Part shown: positions 51,613 to 60,392 of the stretch, in pieces | Numbering within the stretch: position 1 is the stretch's first letter | How the letters are laid out: each line of letters begins with the position of its first letter | Source of the DNA: Rhizobium sp. TH135 | GTDB lineage: Bacteria > Pseudomonadota > Alphaproteobacteria > Rhizobiales > Rhizobiaceae | Assembly: GCF_002855515.1 (NCBI RefSeq) | Contig: NZ_PKRP01000004.1 | Location: forward strand, 1-64,000 | Direction of reading: 5' to 3' | DNA length: 64,000 nucleotides | Translations under genes and position numbers: made by a program | Notes under the pieces: model-generated | Database searches by the model: none | What the model was told of the DNA's origin: nothing | What the model saw: the letters and a program-made list of their open reading frames with translations, nothing else

Positions 51613-52527
51613 TCAGTCCTCGTCTTCCATACCGGGCAGCTTGAGGCCGGCAACCTTTGCCAGCAGGCGCGCAACCGAGCTGTCGTCGTCGCGCCCCATG
51701 CCGGCGGCTTCGGTCATGATGAAGAGCTGCAGGGCGGCGCTCGCAATCGGCAGGGGGAATTTCGTCTGGCGACCGATATCCGAAACGATGCCGAGATCCT
51801 TGGTGAAGATCGCGACAGCACTATGCGGCGTGTAATCGCCTTCCAGCACATGCGGGATACGGTTTTCAAACATCCAGCTGTTGCCGGCCGACTTGGTGAT
51901 CACGTCGAAGACGCGGGAAATGTCGAGGTCCATGCTCTTGGCGAAGGTGATCGCCTCGCAGGCGGCGGCGATGTGTACGCCTGCCAGCAGCTGGTTGACG
52001 ATCTTGAACGAGGAGCCGATGCCGGGCTGATCGCCGAGTTCGTAGACCGTTCCGGCCATCGCATCGAGCGCTGATCGGGCGGCGGTGAAAGCGGCGGACG
52101 AGCCAGAGGCCATGAAGGTCAACTGGCCGGCTTCGGCCTTCTTCGAACCGCCGCTGATCGGACCATCGACATAGAGAAGGCCTGCTTCTTCGACACGGGC
52201 TGCGAAGCGCTTGGCCTCAGCCGGCGAAATGGTGGCGCAGGCAATGATGACGCCGCCGGACTTCATGGCAGCGACCACACCATTCTCGCCAAAGAGCACG
52301 GTCTCTGTCTGGGCAGCGTTCACCACCACGATGACGGCAACATCGGCGCCCGCAACAGCATCCCCCGGATTGGCGCCCGGGGTGCCGCCGGCGGCCTCGA
52401 GCGCGTTCAGCGCATCGGCACTGATGTCAAAGCCACGCACGGCATGTCCGGCCCGGACCAGCGAGCGCGCCATGCCGAGGCCCATGGAGCCGAGGCCGAC
52501 GACGGCGACGGACGGAAGGTGAGACAT
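51613..52527 (-). CDS. ltnD: L-threonate/tetronate 2-dehydrogenase (beta-hydroxyacid dehydrogenase family)
   Basis: A 304-residue NAD-dependent dehydrogenase: Rossmann motif VGLGSMGLGMA, substrate motif VDGPISGGSKKAEAGQLTFM, catalytic Lys in GSSFKIVNQLLAGVHIA and FTKDLGIVSD. Its neighbours assign it to the LtnD/OtnD group, which oxidises L-threonate or D-erythronate at C2. It directly follows the ABC permease genes (1-base overlap) and precedes otnI. Confidence 0.9.
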   Translation of the reverse strand: MSHLPSVAVVGLGSMGLGMARSLVRAGHAVRGFDISADALNALEAAGGTPGANPGDAVAGADVAVIVVVNAAQTETVLFGENGVVAAMKSGGVIIACATISPAEAKRFAARVEEAGLLYVDGPISGGSKKAEAGQLTFMASGSSAAFTAARSALDAMAGTVYELGDQPGIGSSFKIVNQLLAGVHIAAACEAITFAKSMDLDISRVFDVITKSAGNSWMFENRIPHVLEGDYTPHSAVAIFTKDLGIVSDIGRQTKFPLPIASAALQLFIMTEAAGMGRDDDSSVARLLAKVAGLKLPGMEDED

Positions 52528-53501
52528 CAGCGAAAGCTCCTTTTGTAGCCACGGATCAAAAGCATGGCCAGAATGATGACACCGAAGACAATCTGCCTGA
52601 AGGCTTCCGGCATCTGCAGCACAGAGAGGATCGAGGACAGGAGGGTGATGAAGATCGCGCCGACGATCGTGCCGCCATATCCACCCTGGCCTCCCATGAT
52701 CGACGTGCCCCCAATAACCACGGCGGTGATAACAGGCAGCATATAGGGGTCGCCCATGCCCTGATAGGCCTGGTTGGCATAGCCGGCCAGCAGGATGGCG
52801 CCAATGGCCGTAAAAACGCCGGCGACCACGAAGGTGAGGGTGGTGACAAACCTCACGCGAATGCCGGAGAGATAGACTGCCTTTTCCGAATTGCCCATGG
52901 CGATCAGATATTTGCCGTAGACGGTCCGGTGCAGCAGGTAAAACATTGCGGCCATGACGACGAGCCAGAACAGGAAGGCGTTGGGAATGCCGAAACTGCG
53001 CTCGAGCGACAGTGTGATCGACAGTGGCGGGGCCATGCCGCGCGGCTTGAAGCCGCCGGTGAAGAAGACCACAGAGCCGATCAGCATCGAGTTCATTGCC
53101 AGTGTCCAGACCATGGACGGCAGGCGCAGGAAGGCGACGCCGATGCCGTTGATCAGGCCGATCAAAGCGCCGGTCGCAAGCCCGATCGGGATGGCGAGAG
53201 TGGCAAGTGTCGGATCCTGCGAGCCCGCAACCGTCGTGGTGACAATGGCAATCGCGGTGATCGCGGCCGGCACCGAAAGATCGATATGACCGAGCAGGAT
53301 GACGAGCGTGGCGCCGGCCGCAATGATCCCGAGGAAAGAGGCGATCTGCAGTTGCTGGAGGAGATAACCCGCCGTCAGAAATGTCGGCAAAATGGTTCCG
53401 CCAGCGGCCAGCAGCAGGCCGCAGCCGATGGCAACAACGAGAACGGCAGGATCGACGGGAAGGCTTGGCCTTGATGGCCCTGATATCGCGCGGTCGGTCA
53501 T
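52527..53501 (-). CDS. sugar-type ABC transporter permease (RbsC-like), second
   Basis: A 324-residue permease with about nine transmembrane helices: LGIIAAGATLVILLGHIDLS near the first third and TAVVIGGTSIMGGQGGYGGT with ITLLSSILSVLQMPEAF near the end, the usual BPD_transp_2 signatures. It overlaps the first permease by 4 bases and ltnD by 1 base. It should form a heterodimer channel with the other permease. Confidence 0.92.
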   Translation of the reverse strand: MTDRAISGPSRPSLPVDPAVLVVAIGCGLLLAAGGTILPTFLTAGYLLQQLQIASFLGIIAAGATLVILLGHIDLSVPAAITAIAIVTTTVAGSQDPTLATLAIPIGLATGALIGLINGIGVAFLRLPSMVWTLAMNSMLIGSVVFFTGGFKPRGMAPPLSITLSLERSFGIPNAFLFWLVVMAAMFYLLHRTVYGKYLIAMGNSEKAVYLSGIRVRFVTTLTFVVAGVFTAIGAILLAGYANQAYQGMGDPYMLPVITAVVIGGTSIMGGQGGYGGTIVGAIFITLLSSILSVLQMPEAFRQIVFGVIILAMLLIRGYKRSFR

Positions 53502-54466
53502 TGGGCGAACAACTTCAGTTTGTTGCGAACACGCAGCACGCCGACGGAGCCGAAGGCAATCGCGAGCGCCAGGATCAGCCCCTCGAAGAAGGGCTGGGCG
53601 AGGGGAGGAAGGCCCGAGAAGAACATCAGCGAGGCGACGGTCTTCAACAGCATGGCACCGACGGCGACGCCGACTGCCGTGCCGATGCCACCGGCAAGCG
53701 ACACGCCTCCAAGCACGATCGCCGCAATCGAGTTCAGAGTGTAGGTCGGACCGATGCCGGCATCGCCGGTCATCGTCACCATGGAGACATACAGCCCGGC
53801 CATGCCGGCCATGAGCCCGCCCAGCACGTGAGCGGAGATGCGCATCGCTGTTGTGTTAATGCCGGTGAGCTGTGCCGAATGCTCGTTGGCTCCAAGCGCC
53901 TTCAGCGCCACGCCGAAACTCGTCTTGCGCAGCACGATGGTGATCACGAGCACGGTCACAATGATTAGCAGCAGCGAGGTTGGGATAGGGCCGATGGCAT
54001 AGGTGAAGGCATCGGAAAGCTCGGAGTTTACTCCGCCGCCCGGCGTCGGCCGGAGATAAAGCGCAATGCCGGAATAGATCGCGCCGGTGGCGAGAGTTGC
54101 GACGATCGGCGGCACGTTCCCGAAGCAGACGAACAGGCCGGTGAATAGCCCGCAGGCCATGCCGACCAGGAGCACGGCGGCCATGCCGAAGACAAGCGAT
54201 CCGCCATCGCCGGCGAGTACGAAAGAAGCGGTGACATTGGTGAGTGCCACGACCGCACCGACCGAAAGGTCAATGCCGCGCACCAGGACGACGAAAAACT
54301 GGGCGAAGGCAGCAAACACCAGGAGCGCCGACTGGTTGGACCAGATCGTCAGCACATAGGTGGAGAGCCCCCGCGGATGGGTGGCGATGTAGAGCACGAA
54401 GAGTGCAACGAAGGCTATGGTCGGAATGATGACGCGCAGGTTGCGTCGGATGTAGAGCGCGGTCAT
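53498..54466 (-). CDS. sugar-type ABC transporter permease (RbsC-like), first
   Basis: A 322-residue permease: AAFAQFFVVLVRGIDLSVGA, SIAAIVLGGVSLAGGIGTAV and the C-terminal SGLPPLAQPFFEGLILALAI match the BPD_transp_2 family. Overlaps the ATPase stop by 4 bases. Two distinct permease genes rather than one, as in autoinducer-2/rhamnose-type importers. Confidence 0.92.
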   Translation of the reverse strand: MTALYIRRNLRVIIPTIAFVALFVLYIATHPRGLSTYVLTIWSNQSALLVFAAFAQFFVVLVRGIDLSVGAVVALTNVTASFVLAGDGGSLVFGMAAVLLVGMACGLFTGLFVCFGNVPPIVATLATGAIYSGIALYLRPTPGGGVNSELSDAFTYAIGPIPTSLLLIIVTVLVITIVLRKTSFGVALKALGANEHSAQLTGINTTAMRISAHVLGGLMAGMAGLYVSMVTMTGDAGIGPTYTLNSIAAIVLGGVSLAGGIGTAVGVAVGAMLLKTVASLMFFSGLPPLAQPFFEGLILALAIAFGSVGVLRVRNKLKLFAQ

Positions 54467-55983
54467 TGCACGGTCTCCGGCGCTGGTGTGGCGGTGCTGA
54501 GGCCCATGGCGGCTGAAATCAGGTTTTCAGGCGTCAGTGTGTCTCCGCTCAGTTCCCGCGCGATGCGGCCACGATAGAAGACTGCGACCCGGTCGCAGAG
54601 ATGCACCAGCTCTTCGTAGTCCGTTGACTGCATGACAATCGCGATGCCCTGTCCGGCAAGGTCGGTGAGCAGGCGGTAAATCTGCGCCTTGGTCTTCACG
54701 TCGATGCCGCGGGTGGGATCGAGCAGCAGCAGGCAGCGTGGTCCAAGCGCCAGCCATTTGGCAAGCAGCACCTTTTGTTGGTTGCCACCTGACAGCGACA
54801 TGACGGGATCGGAGAGCTGGCCATAGGTCAGTTCGAGGCGTTCGAGAAGGGCGAGGCAGCGGGCGTCGAGCGCTTCGCTGTCGCCGTGAAGCCCGATACC
54901 GGCAAGCCGCATATTGTCTGATATCGACAGCGGCTGGATCATGCCCTCGGTCTTGCGGTCTTCGGGAACCAGCGCGATACCGATCTCCGGTGACTTCGAC
55001 CGATGCGGCGAGCGGCGCTCATAGGTCTTGCCTGAAAGCTCGATCGACCCGCTAACGCCCGAAAGTGTGCCGAAGATCGCTTCGAGAACGCGCTGCTGAC
55101 CCTGGCCTTCCAGGCCGCCAAGACCATAGATCTCGCCGGGGCGCACTGTGAAGCCGACATCGAAGAGTTCCCCGGCGAACGACAAGTCCTTGATGGAAAG
55201 AAGCGGCGCTGTATTTGCGGGCACGGCCGAACGCGGTGGCGGGAAGAGCCGGTCCATGGTCTCGCCGATCATCAGCGACACGATGCTCTGGTTGTCGATC
55301 GTGCCTGCCGGGAAGGTGCGGACATGCTGTCCGGCGCGAAAGACCGAGATCGTGTCGGCAAGCGCCTCCACCTCGTGGAAACGATGAGAAATGAAGAGGA
55401 TGCAGCAACCTTCGTCGCGCAGTTTCCGGATGACGGTGAAAACTTTCTCGACGGCGGAGGCGCCGAGTGCCGAAGTGGCCTCATCGAGGATGAGAAGACG
55501 TGGTTTCTGATAGAGCGCCTTGGCGATTTCCACCCGTTGCCGATCGGCCAGCGACAGCTCTTCGACGGGGGTGTCGAGAGAAATGCTCTCGGCTCCGATC
55601 AGGTCGAGGGCGGCTCGGGCTTCTTCATAGGCCTTGGCGAGCATGAAGCCGAAGCGTGTCTGCGGGCGGGCGAGCGTGATGTTGTCGCCGACCGATAGGG
55701 TCGGCAGGAGCGAGAGTTCCTGAAACATGCAGACGATACCGGCGGCCGAGGCCTGGCGCGTTCCTGAAAAGCGGATGGAGCGGCCTTCAAGGCGGATCTC
55801 GCCCGTCGTCGGCTGTATGGCCCCGGAAAGCAGTTTCATCAGGGTCGACTTGCCGGCGCCGTTTTCGCCGAGGATGGCGTGCACGGAGCCTGGTCGTGCG
55901 GAAAAGTCGATAGTCTTCAGGGCCTGGATCGGTCCGTAGGATTTCGAAATCCCCGAAAGCTCGATGAGCGGAGCTGTCGTCAT
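54463..55983 (-). CDS. sugar-type ABC transporter ATPase (RbsA/MglA-like, two domains)
   Basis: A 506-residue duplicated ATPase. Domain 1 has Walker A LGENGAGKSTLMK, signature LSLADRQRVEIAKAL and LLILDEATSALG. Domain 2 has a degenerate Walker A (GGLEGQGQQRVLE), the signature LSGGNQQKVLLAKWL and LLLLDPTRGIDVKTK. This asymmetry is normal for CUT2 importers. It energises the two permeases and the binding protein encoded upstream. Confidence 0.94.
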   Translation of the reverse strand: MTTAPLIELSGISKSYGPIQALKTIDFSARPGSVHAILGENGAGKSTLMKLLSGAIQPTTGEIRLEGRSIRFSGTRQASAAGIVCMFQELSLLPTLSVGDNITLARPQTRFGFMLAKAYEEARAALDLIGAESISLDTPVEELSLADRQRVEIAKALYQKPRLLILDEATSALGASAVEKVFTVIRKLRDEGCCILFISHRFHEVEALADTISVFRAGQHVRTFPAGTIDNQSIVSLMIGETMDRLFPPPRSAVPANTAPLLSIKDLSFAGELFDVGFTVRPGEIYGLGGLEGQGQQRVLEAIFGTLSGVSGSIELSGKTYERRSPHRSKSPEIGIALVPEDRKTEGMIQPLSISDNMRLAGIGLHGDSEALDARCLALLERLELTYGQLSDPVMSLSGGNQQKVLLAKWLALGPRCLLLLDPTRGIDVKTKAQIYRLLTDLAGQGIAIVMQSTDYEELVHLCDRVAVFYRGRIARELSGDTLTPENLISAAMGLSTATPAPETVQ

Positions 55984-56056
55984 TGTGGCATGTCCTGGTA
56001 TGGGTCGGGCGGCGGCGCCCTATGAGGTGTCAGGCGCCGCCGTCCAGCCGGGAGGA

Positions 56057-57175
56057 TCAGGTATTGTCCGGGGTCTGACCGAGCAGCTCTTCCGGGGTAA
56101 AGACCGGGAAGCAATTCGGATAGCCTGTCGTCGTGTAGAAGGTGTCCGGCAGGTTCGGGAAGTAGTCAGTGCCTTCCTTCAGCTCTGAATTGTCCTTGTT
56201 CGGGATCGGCAGGAACACTTTCTGTGGCAGGGCATTGCCTTCGAGCAGCGAGACAGCGGCTTCGAGTGCGACGGCCGACATGACAGGCGCCTGGGCTGCA
56301 GTGAGGCCCGGATACTTGCCTTCGGCGATCAGCTTGCGGGCGCCGTTGCCGGCATCACCACCGATCGGAACGACCGGGTGACCGGCATTCTTCATCGCGT
56401 TCAGTGCGCCGATCGTGCCTTCCTGGACCATCACGCCGTCGAAGTTGCCATTGGTGGCGATTGCGTCGGCGGTGACCTTCTGCACGGTGCCGGCATCCCA
56501 GTTGCCGACCACCTGGACGACCTTGAGGCCCGGATGCTTGTCGAGCACGGAGCGCATGCCGAGATGGTTGTCGCGGTCGGTCGCATTGCCCGGCAGGCCG
56601 GAGACTTCGAGCACGCTGCCCTCGACCTTGCCCTTGGCCTTCTCGATTTCACGGACGACGGCTTCCGCCTTCATTGCGCCGAGCTCGAACTGGTTTTCAT
56701 TCACCTGCACGATCGCATCGGTATCGAGCACGTTGTCGAATGGCACGAGCACCGTGCCGGCCTGTTCGGCGCGCTTGATGACGGAGGAGAAGGCAGTCGG
56801 GTTGACGGCGATGAAGGTGATCGCGTCGTAGCCGGCGGCGATGAAGTTGTCTATCGCAGCGATCTGGGCGGCACTGTCATTGCCAACCGAGACGACGGTG
56901 AATTCGGACAGCTTCGCCTTGTTTTCTTCACGTGCGGCCCAGGCCTTTGCGCCCTGGATGGCGGTTACGCGCCAGTCATTGCCGGCAAAGCCGTTGACGA
57001 AGGCAACCTTGTAGGGGCCGTCCCGCTTCTCGTACTTGATGACCTTGGCATTGTCGGGTGCTGCAGAGAAGCACTCCGGACGATGGGTGTCCTCGGCGCG
57101 GACGGCCGAAGTGAAACTGAAGGCGCAGAGCATCGCGGCCGACGCGGCAAGCGCGGCCTTGTTAAAGGTTCTCAC
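56057..57175 (-). CDS. sugar-type ABC transporter periplasmic binding protein
   Basis: A 372-residue binding protein of the ribose/AI-2 type. The start is GTG 57175, 6 bases after GGGAGGAG; the open frame upstream lies in the promoter. A signal peptide (about 1-26, AVRA-E) precedes FVNGFAGNDWRVTAIQGAKA, FIAAGYDAITFIAVNPTAFS, and GNWDAGTVQKVTADAIATNG. First gene of the tetronate operon; threonate, erythronate or their lactones are the likely ligands, by context. LacI-type operators flank its promoter. Confidence 0.9.
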   Translation of the reverse strand: MRTFNKAALAASAAMLCAFSFTSAVRAEDTHRPECFSAAPDNAKVIKYEKRDGPYKVAFVNGFAGNDWRVTAIQGAKAWAAREENKAKLSEFTVVSVGNDSAAQIAAIDNFIAAGYDAITFIAVNPTAFSSVIKRAEQAGTVLVPFDNVLDTDAIVQVNENQFELGAMKAEAVVREIEKAKGKVEGSVLEVSGLPGNATDRDNHLGMRSVLDKHPGLKVVQVVGNWDAGTVQKVTADAIATNGNFDGVMVQEGTIGALNAMKNAGHPVVPIGGDAGNGARKLIAEGKYPGLTAAQAPVMSAVALEAAVSLLEGNALPQKVFLPIPNKDNSELKEGTDYFPNLPDTFYTTTGYPNCFPVFTPEELLGQTPDNT

Positions 57176-57216
57176 GGTGAACTCCTCCCGAAGTATAATC
57201 TCCCAGAAAGCGCTAA

Positions 57217-57232
57217 TCTCAGCGCTAACATA
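57217..57232. promoter_or_regulatory. LacI-type operator, near SBP
   Basis: TCTCAGCGCTAACATA, the exact reverse complement of 57271-57286, with the AGCGCT core typical of LacI-family half-sites. A third related string, AAGCGCTAATCTC, overlaps it at about 57207-57219. Confidence 0.75.
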
Positions 57233-57235
57233 ATT

Positions 57236-57264
57236 TTTTAAGCACATCCTCTAGCCACGATCAA
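57236..57264 (-). promoter_or_regulatory. promoter of the tetronate transport/catabolic operon
   Basis: On the minus strand TTGATC (57259-57264) and TTAAAA (57236-57241) are separated by 17 bases. The promoter lies between the two operator copies, so a bound LacI dimer pair would cover or loop over it. Confidence 0.5.
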
Positions 57265-57270
57265 GCGAAA

Positions 57271-57286
57271 TATGTTAGCGCTGAGA
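57271..57286. promoter_or_regulatory. LacI-type operator, near lacI-family gene
   Basis: TATGTTAGCGCTGAGA, inverted relative to 57217-57232. It sits about 85 bases before the regulator start and could mediate autoregulation as well as control of the divergent operon. Confidence 0.75.
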
Positions 57287-57372
57287 TAAAGTTTATGGCA
57301 CGGTCCTGAAGAGCAGATCGCGTGTCGCCGTCTTGGCCAATTGGCAATGCGGCAGGGGAGGAGACGAAACGA

Positions 57373-58374
57373 ATGCAGCCGGAGACGCCGACGCTCACTC
57401 ATGTGGCTCGCCTGGCGAATGTCAGTGAGAACACCGTGTCACGGGTCATCCGCAACAAGGGCTCGATTGCGGAGGAAACCCGCAAGCGCGTTCTCGACGC
57501 CATCGACACGCTCGGCTACGTCCCCAATCGCGCGGCCGGCTCGCTCGCCTCCTCGGCTTCGCTGATCATTGGCGTGATCCTGCCCTCGCTCTCTAACATC
57601 GTTTTCCCCGAGGTGCTGCGCGGCATCCACGCCGGTCTCGCCGACACGCCTTATCAGCCGATGATCGGCGTCACCGATTATGATCTCGGCAAGGAACAGC
57701 AGCTCGTCTCCTCGCTGCTCGCCTGGCAGCCGACCGCGCTGATCACCACCGGCTTCGAACACACGGACGCTGCGCGCCGGATGCTGGAGAACAGTCGCAT
57801 TCGGATTGCCGAACTTATGGACATCGACGATCAGCCGATCGATCTCGCGGTTGGCCTGTCTCATCACCGGGCCGGTCGCGCGACAGCCGAGCATCTGGTG
57901 CGGCGCGGCTATAGCCGGATCGGTTATGTTGGTCACGATTGGACAGCCGACCGTCGTGCTCGGGCTCGCTATGACGGCCTCTGCGAAGCGTTGGCTGAAG
58001 CCGGCCTGTCGCTCTCCGTCGAGAAGCGCCATGACGGTCCGAGCTCGACGATTGCCGGCCGCGACACGCTGGCCGGCCTGCTGGCCGATGGCACTGTGGC
58101 CGATGCCGTCGTCTTCTCCAACGACGACATGGCAGTCGGTGGCTTCATGCACTGTCTGGGCGCCGGAATCCCGGTGCCGGAGCGGCTCGCGCTCTTCGGT
58201 TTCAACGGGCTGGAAATCGGCCAGGCGCTGCCGAAGCCTCTGTCGACCGTGCGCTCAAACCGCTTCAACATCGGCAAGACGGCGGTCGAGGCGCTTCTCG
58301 CTCAGGCTGAACGGCCGGGCGAAGCGCAGATCATCGACACCGGATTTGCCATAATCGACGGCGCAACGGCCTGA
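57373..58374 (+). CDS. LacI-family transcriptional regulator
   Basis: A 333-residue regulator. ATG 57373 is chosen over 57322 because GGGGAGGAG precedes it and the HTH then starts at the usual position (TLTHVARLANVSENTVSRVI) with the hinge helix GYVPNRAAGSLAS. The periplasmic-binding-like core follows (IIGVILPSLSNIVFPEVLRG, GYSRIGYVGHDWTADRRARA, FSNDDMAVGGFMHCL). It resembles the GntR/IdnR (gluconate) subgroup. It heads an operon with otnK and otnC and probably represses both arms through the 16-base operators. Confidence 0.93.
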   Translation: MQPETPTLTHVARLANVSENTVSRVIRNKGSIAEETRKRVLDAIDTLGYVPNRAAGSLASSASLIIGVILPSLSNIVFPEVLRGIHAGLADTPYQPMIGVTDYDLGKEQQLVSSLLAWQPTALITTGFEHTDAARRMLENSRIRIAELMDIDDQPIDLAVGLSHHRAGRATAEHLVRRGYSRIGYVGHDWTADRRARARYDGLCEALAEAGLSLSVEKRHDGPSSTIAGRDTLAGLLADGTVADAVVFSNDDMAVGGFMHCLGAGIPVPERLALFGFNGLEIGQALPKPLSTVRSNRFNIGKTAVEALLAQAERPGEAQIIDTGFAIIDGATA

Positions 58375-58401
58375 CCGCGCGCCACTTCACCGGAGACTGC
58401 C

Positions 58402-59667
58402 ATGCTTTTGGGCGCCATTGCCGACGACCTGACCGGAGCCACCGACCTTGCGCTGATGCTGTCACGGGAGGGCATGCGGATCATCCAGACGATCGGTGTT
58501 CCCAAGGCTGGCCTTGATCTCTCGGACGTCGACGCGGTGGTGGTGGCGCTGAAGTCGCGCACCAATCCCGCAGCTGAAGCGGTCGCCATGTCGCTCGAGG
58601 CCCTCTCCTTCCTGCAGACGGCGGGTGCGACGCAGTTCCTGTTCAAATATTGCTCGACCTTCGATTCCAGTCCCGCCGGCAATATCGGTCCCGTCACCGA
58701 AGCCCTGATGCAGGCGCTCGGTACCGATCTGACGATTGTCTGCCCGGCCTTTCCGGCCAATGGCCGTACCATCTACAAGGGCCATCTGTTTGTCGGCGAC
58801 CAGCTGCTGTCCGATAGCCCGATGCGCAATCATCCGCTGACCCCAATGACCGACAGCTCGCTGGTTCGCCTGATGGCCGGCCAGTCGCAGCTGAAGGTGG
58901 GGCTGGTGACTCGTGAGATAGTCGGGCAGGGAGCTTCAGCCGTCGCGCAAGCCTTCGACGCAGCGCGTGGCAAGGGCGAGCAAGCGCTGGTCGTCGATGC
59001 ACTGACCGGTGCCGATCTCCGGGTGATCGGTGAGGCCGCTGCAGGACTGACCCTGATCACCGGCGGCTCTGGTATCGCGCTGGGTCTGCCGGAGAATTTC
59101 CGCCGCGCCGGCCGCTTGCGCTCTTCTGGAGGCGCGCTCGCCTTTTCCGCCCCCGAAGGTCGGTCGATGATCCTCGCCGGGTCCTGCTCGGAAGCGACCC
59201 GCGGCCAGATCCGCACCGCGATCGAGGCGGGGGGCCCGACGCTCAAGCTCGACCCTATGGCAATTGCAGAAGGTCGCTTCCGGGTGGAGGAGGCCCTTTC
59301 CTGGGCGCTGGCCCAGTCTGCACGGGCACCACTGATCTATTCGAGTGCAGAGCCTGACGAGGTGAAAGCTGCCCAGGCTGCCCTCGGTCGCGAGAGGGCC
59401 GGATCGCTGATCGAGCAATTCCTCGCCGAAACCGCGCTCGGCCTCAAGGCCGCTGGCGTCCGCCGCCTGATCGTCGCCGGTGGCGAGACCTCGGGTGCCG
59501 TGGTCGGGGCGCTGGCACCCGACGCGCTCTTCATCGGTCCAGAGATCGATCCCGGCGTGCCCTGGACGTTGACGCTCGGACAGACGGAGCCGATGGCGCT
59601 TGCGCTCAAGTCCGGCAATTTCGGCGCGCCCGATTTCTTCCTCAAGGCATGGGACCTGCTGCCATGA
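58402..59667 (+). CDS. otnK: 3-oxo-tetronate kinase (DUF1537 family)
   Basis: A 421-residue two-domain kinase. N-terminal substrate domain: GAIADDLTGATDLALMLSRE and FKYCSTFDSSPAGNIGPVTE. C-terminal nucleotide domain: LAGSCSEATRGQIRTAI and the ATP-binding VAGGETSGAVVGAL. DUF1537 proteins phosphorylate four-carbon acid sugars; with OtnC and OtnI next to it, 3-oxo-tetronate is the expected substrate, giving 3-oxo-tetronate 4-phosphate. Follows the lacI-type gene by 27 bases. Confidence 0.93.
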   Translation: MLLGAIADDLTGATDLALMLSREGMRIIQTIGVPKAGLDLSDVDAVVVALKSRTNPAAEAVAMSLEALSFLQTAGATQFLFKYCSTFDSSPAGNIGPVTEALMQALGTDLTIVCPAFPANGRTIYKGHLFVGDQLLSDSPMRNHPLTPMTDSSLVRLMAGQSQLKVGLVTREIVGQGASAVAQAFDAARGKGEQALVVDALTGADLRVIGEAAAGLTLITGGSGIALGLPENFRRAGRLRSSGGALAFSAPEGRSMILAGSCSEATRGQIRTAIEAGGPTLKLDPMAIAEGRFRVEEALSWALAQSARAPLIYSSAEPDEVKAAQAALGRERAGSLIEQFLAETALGLKAAGVRRLIVAGGETSGAVVGALAPDALFIGPEIDPGVPWTLTLGQTEPMALALKSGNFGAPDFFLKAWDLLP

Positions 59668-60305
59668 CATCCACTCTCTCCGAGGAAACCCGCCTGCGCG
59701 ACGAGATCGCCGAGGTCGGCAAATCCCTTTTCGATCGCTGCTTCACCTTCGGCTCGACCGGCAATATCAGCGCGCGGCTCTCGAATGGCGAAATGCTGAT
59801 GACGCCGACCAATGCCTCCATGGGATCGCTCGATCCCGGCCGGCTGTCGAAATTCACCGCCGAGGGCGTGCATGTCGGCGGTGACAAGCCGACCAAGGAA
59901 GCCTTCCTGCACCAATGCATGTACTGCGCCCGGGAAAGCTCGGGCGCGGTCGTACATCTGCATTCCACCCATGCCGTTGCCGTCAGCATTCTCGACGGTC
60001 TTGATCCCAACGATGTTCTGCCGCCGCTGACAGCCTATTACGTGATGCGGGTCGGGCGCTTGCCGATGGCGCCCTACTTTCCGCCCGGGGACGCAGCGCT
60101 CGCCGAAGCCGTGCGCGAAAGGGCTGAACACAGCCATGCGGTTCTTCTGGCCAACCACGGCCCCGTCGTTGCGGGCAAGACGTTGAAAGAAGCACAGTTT
60201 GCGATGGAAGAGCTGGAAGAGACCGCCAAGCTATTTCTGATGCTGCGAGGCGAACGTTTGCGGCCGCTGACCTCTGAGCAGGTCGACACTTTGCGCTCGA
60301 CCTAA
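59664..60305 (+). CDS. otnC: 3-oxo-tetronate 4-phosphate decarboxylase (class II aldolase family)
   Basis: A 213-residue protein of the AraD/FucA class II aldolase fold. ATG 59664 overlaps the otnK stop (ATGA). Phosphate-binding and metal residues: FTFGSTGNISARL, TPTNASMGSLDPG, and the three zinc His in VHLHSTHA and LLANHGPVVAG. In the tetronate pathway OtnC decarboxylates 3-oxo-tetronate 4-phosphate to dihydroxyacetone phosphate, which enters glycolysis. Last gene of this arm; convergent with the uxuB-like gene. Confidence 0.92.
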   Translation: MTSTLSEETRLRDEIAEVGKSLFDRCFTFGSTGNISARLSNGEMLMTPTNASMGSLDPGRLSKFTAEGVHVGGDKPTKEAFLHQCMYCARESSGAVVHLHSTHAVAVSILDGLDPNDVLPPLTAYYVMRVGRLPMAPYFPPGDAALAEAVRERAEHSHAVLLANHGPVVAGKTLKEAQFAMEELEETAKLFLMLRGERLRPLTSEQVDTLRST

Positions 60306-60392
60306 TCCGATCGTCTGCTGCACCGCTTTGCCTCACTGACCTTCTGGCTGCAAGTCGCTGTTTCCTGCTTCTCCATACCCTGGCCGCATCTG

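Noticed and set aside
56378..57241. 287-codon plus-strand ORF opposite the binding-protein gene
   Set aside because: Antisense to a binding protein with a signal peptide and family motifs, and it runs into the operator region.
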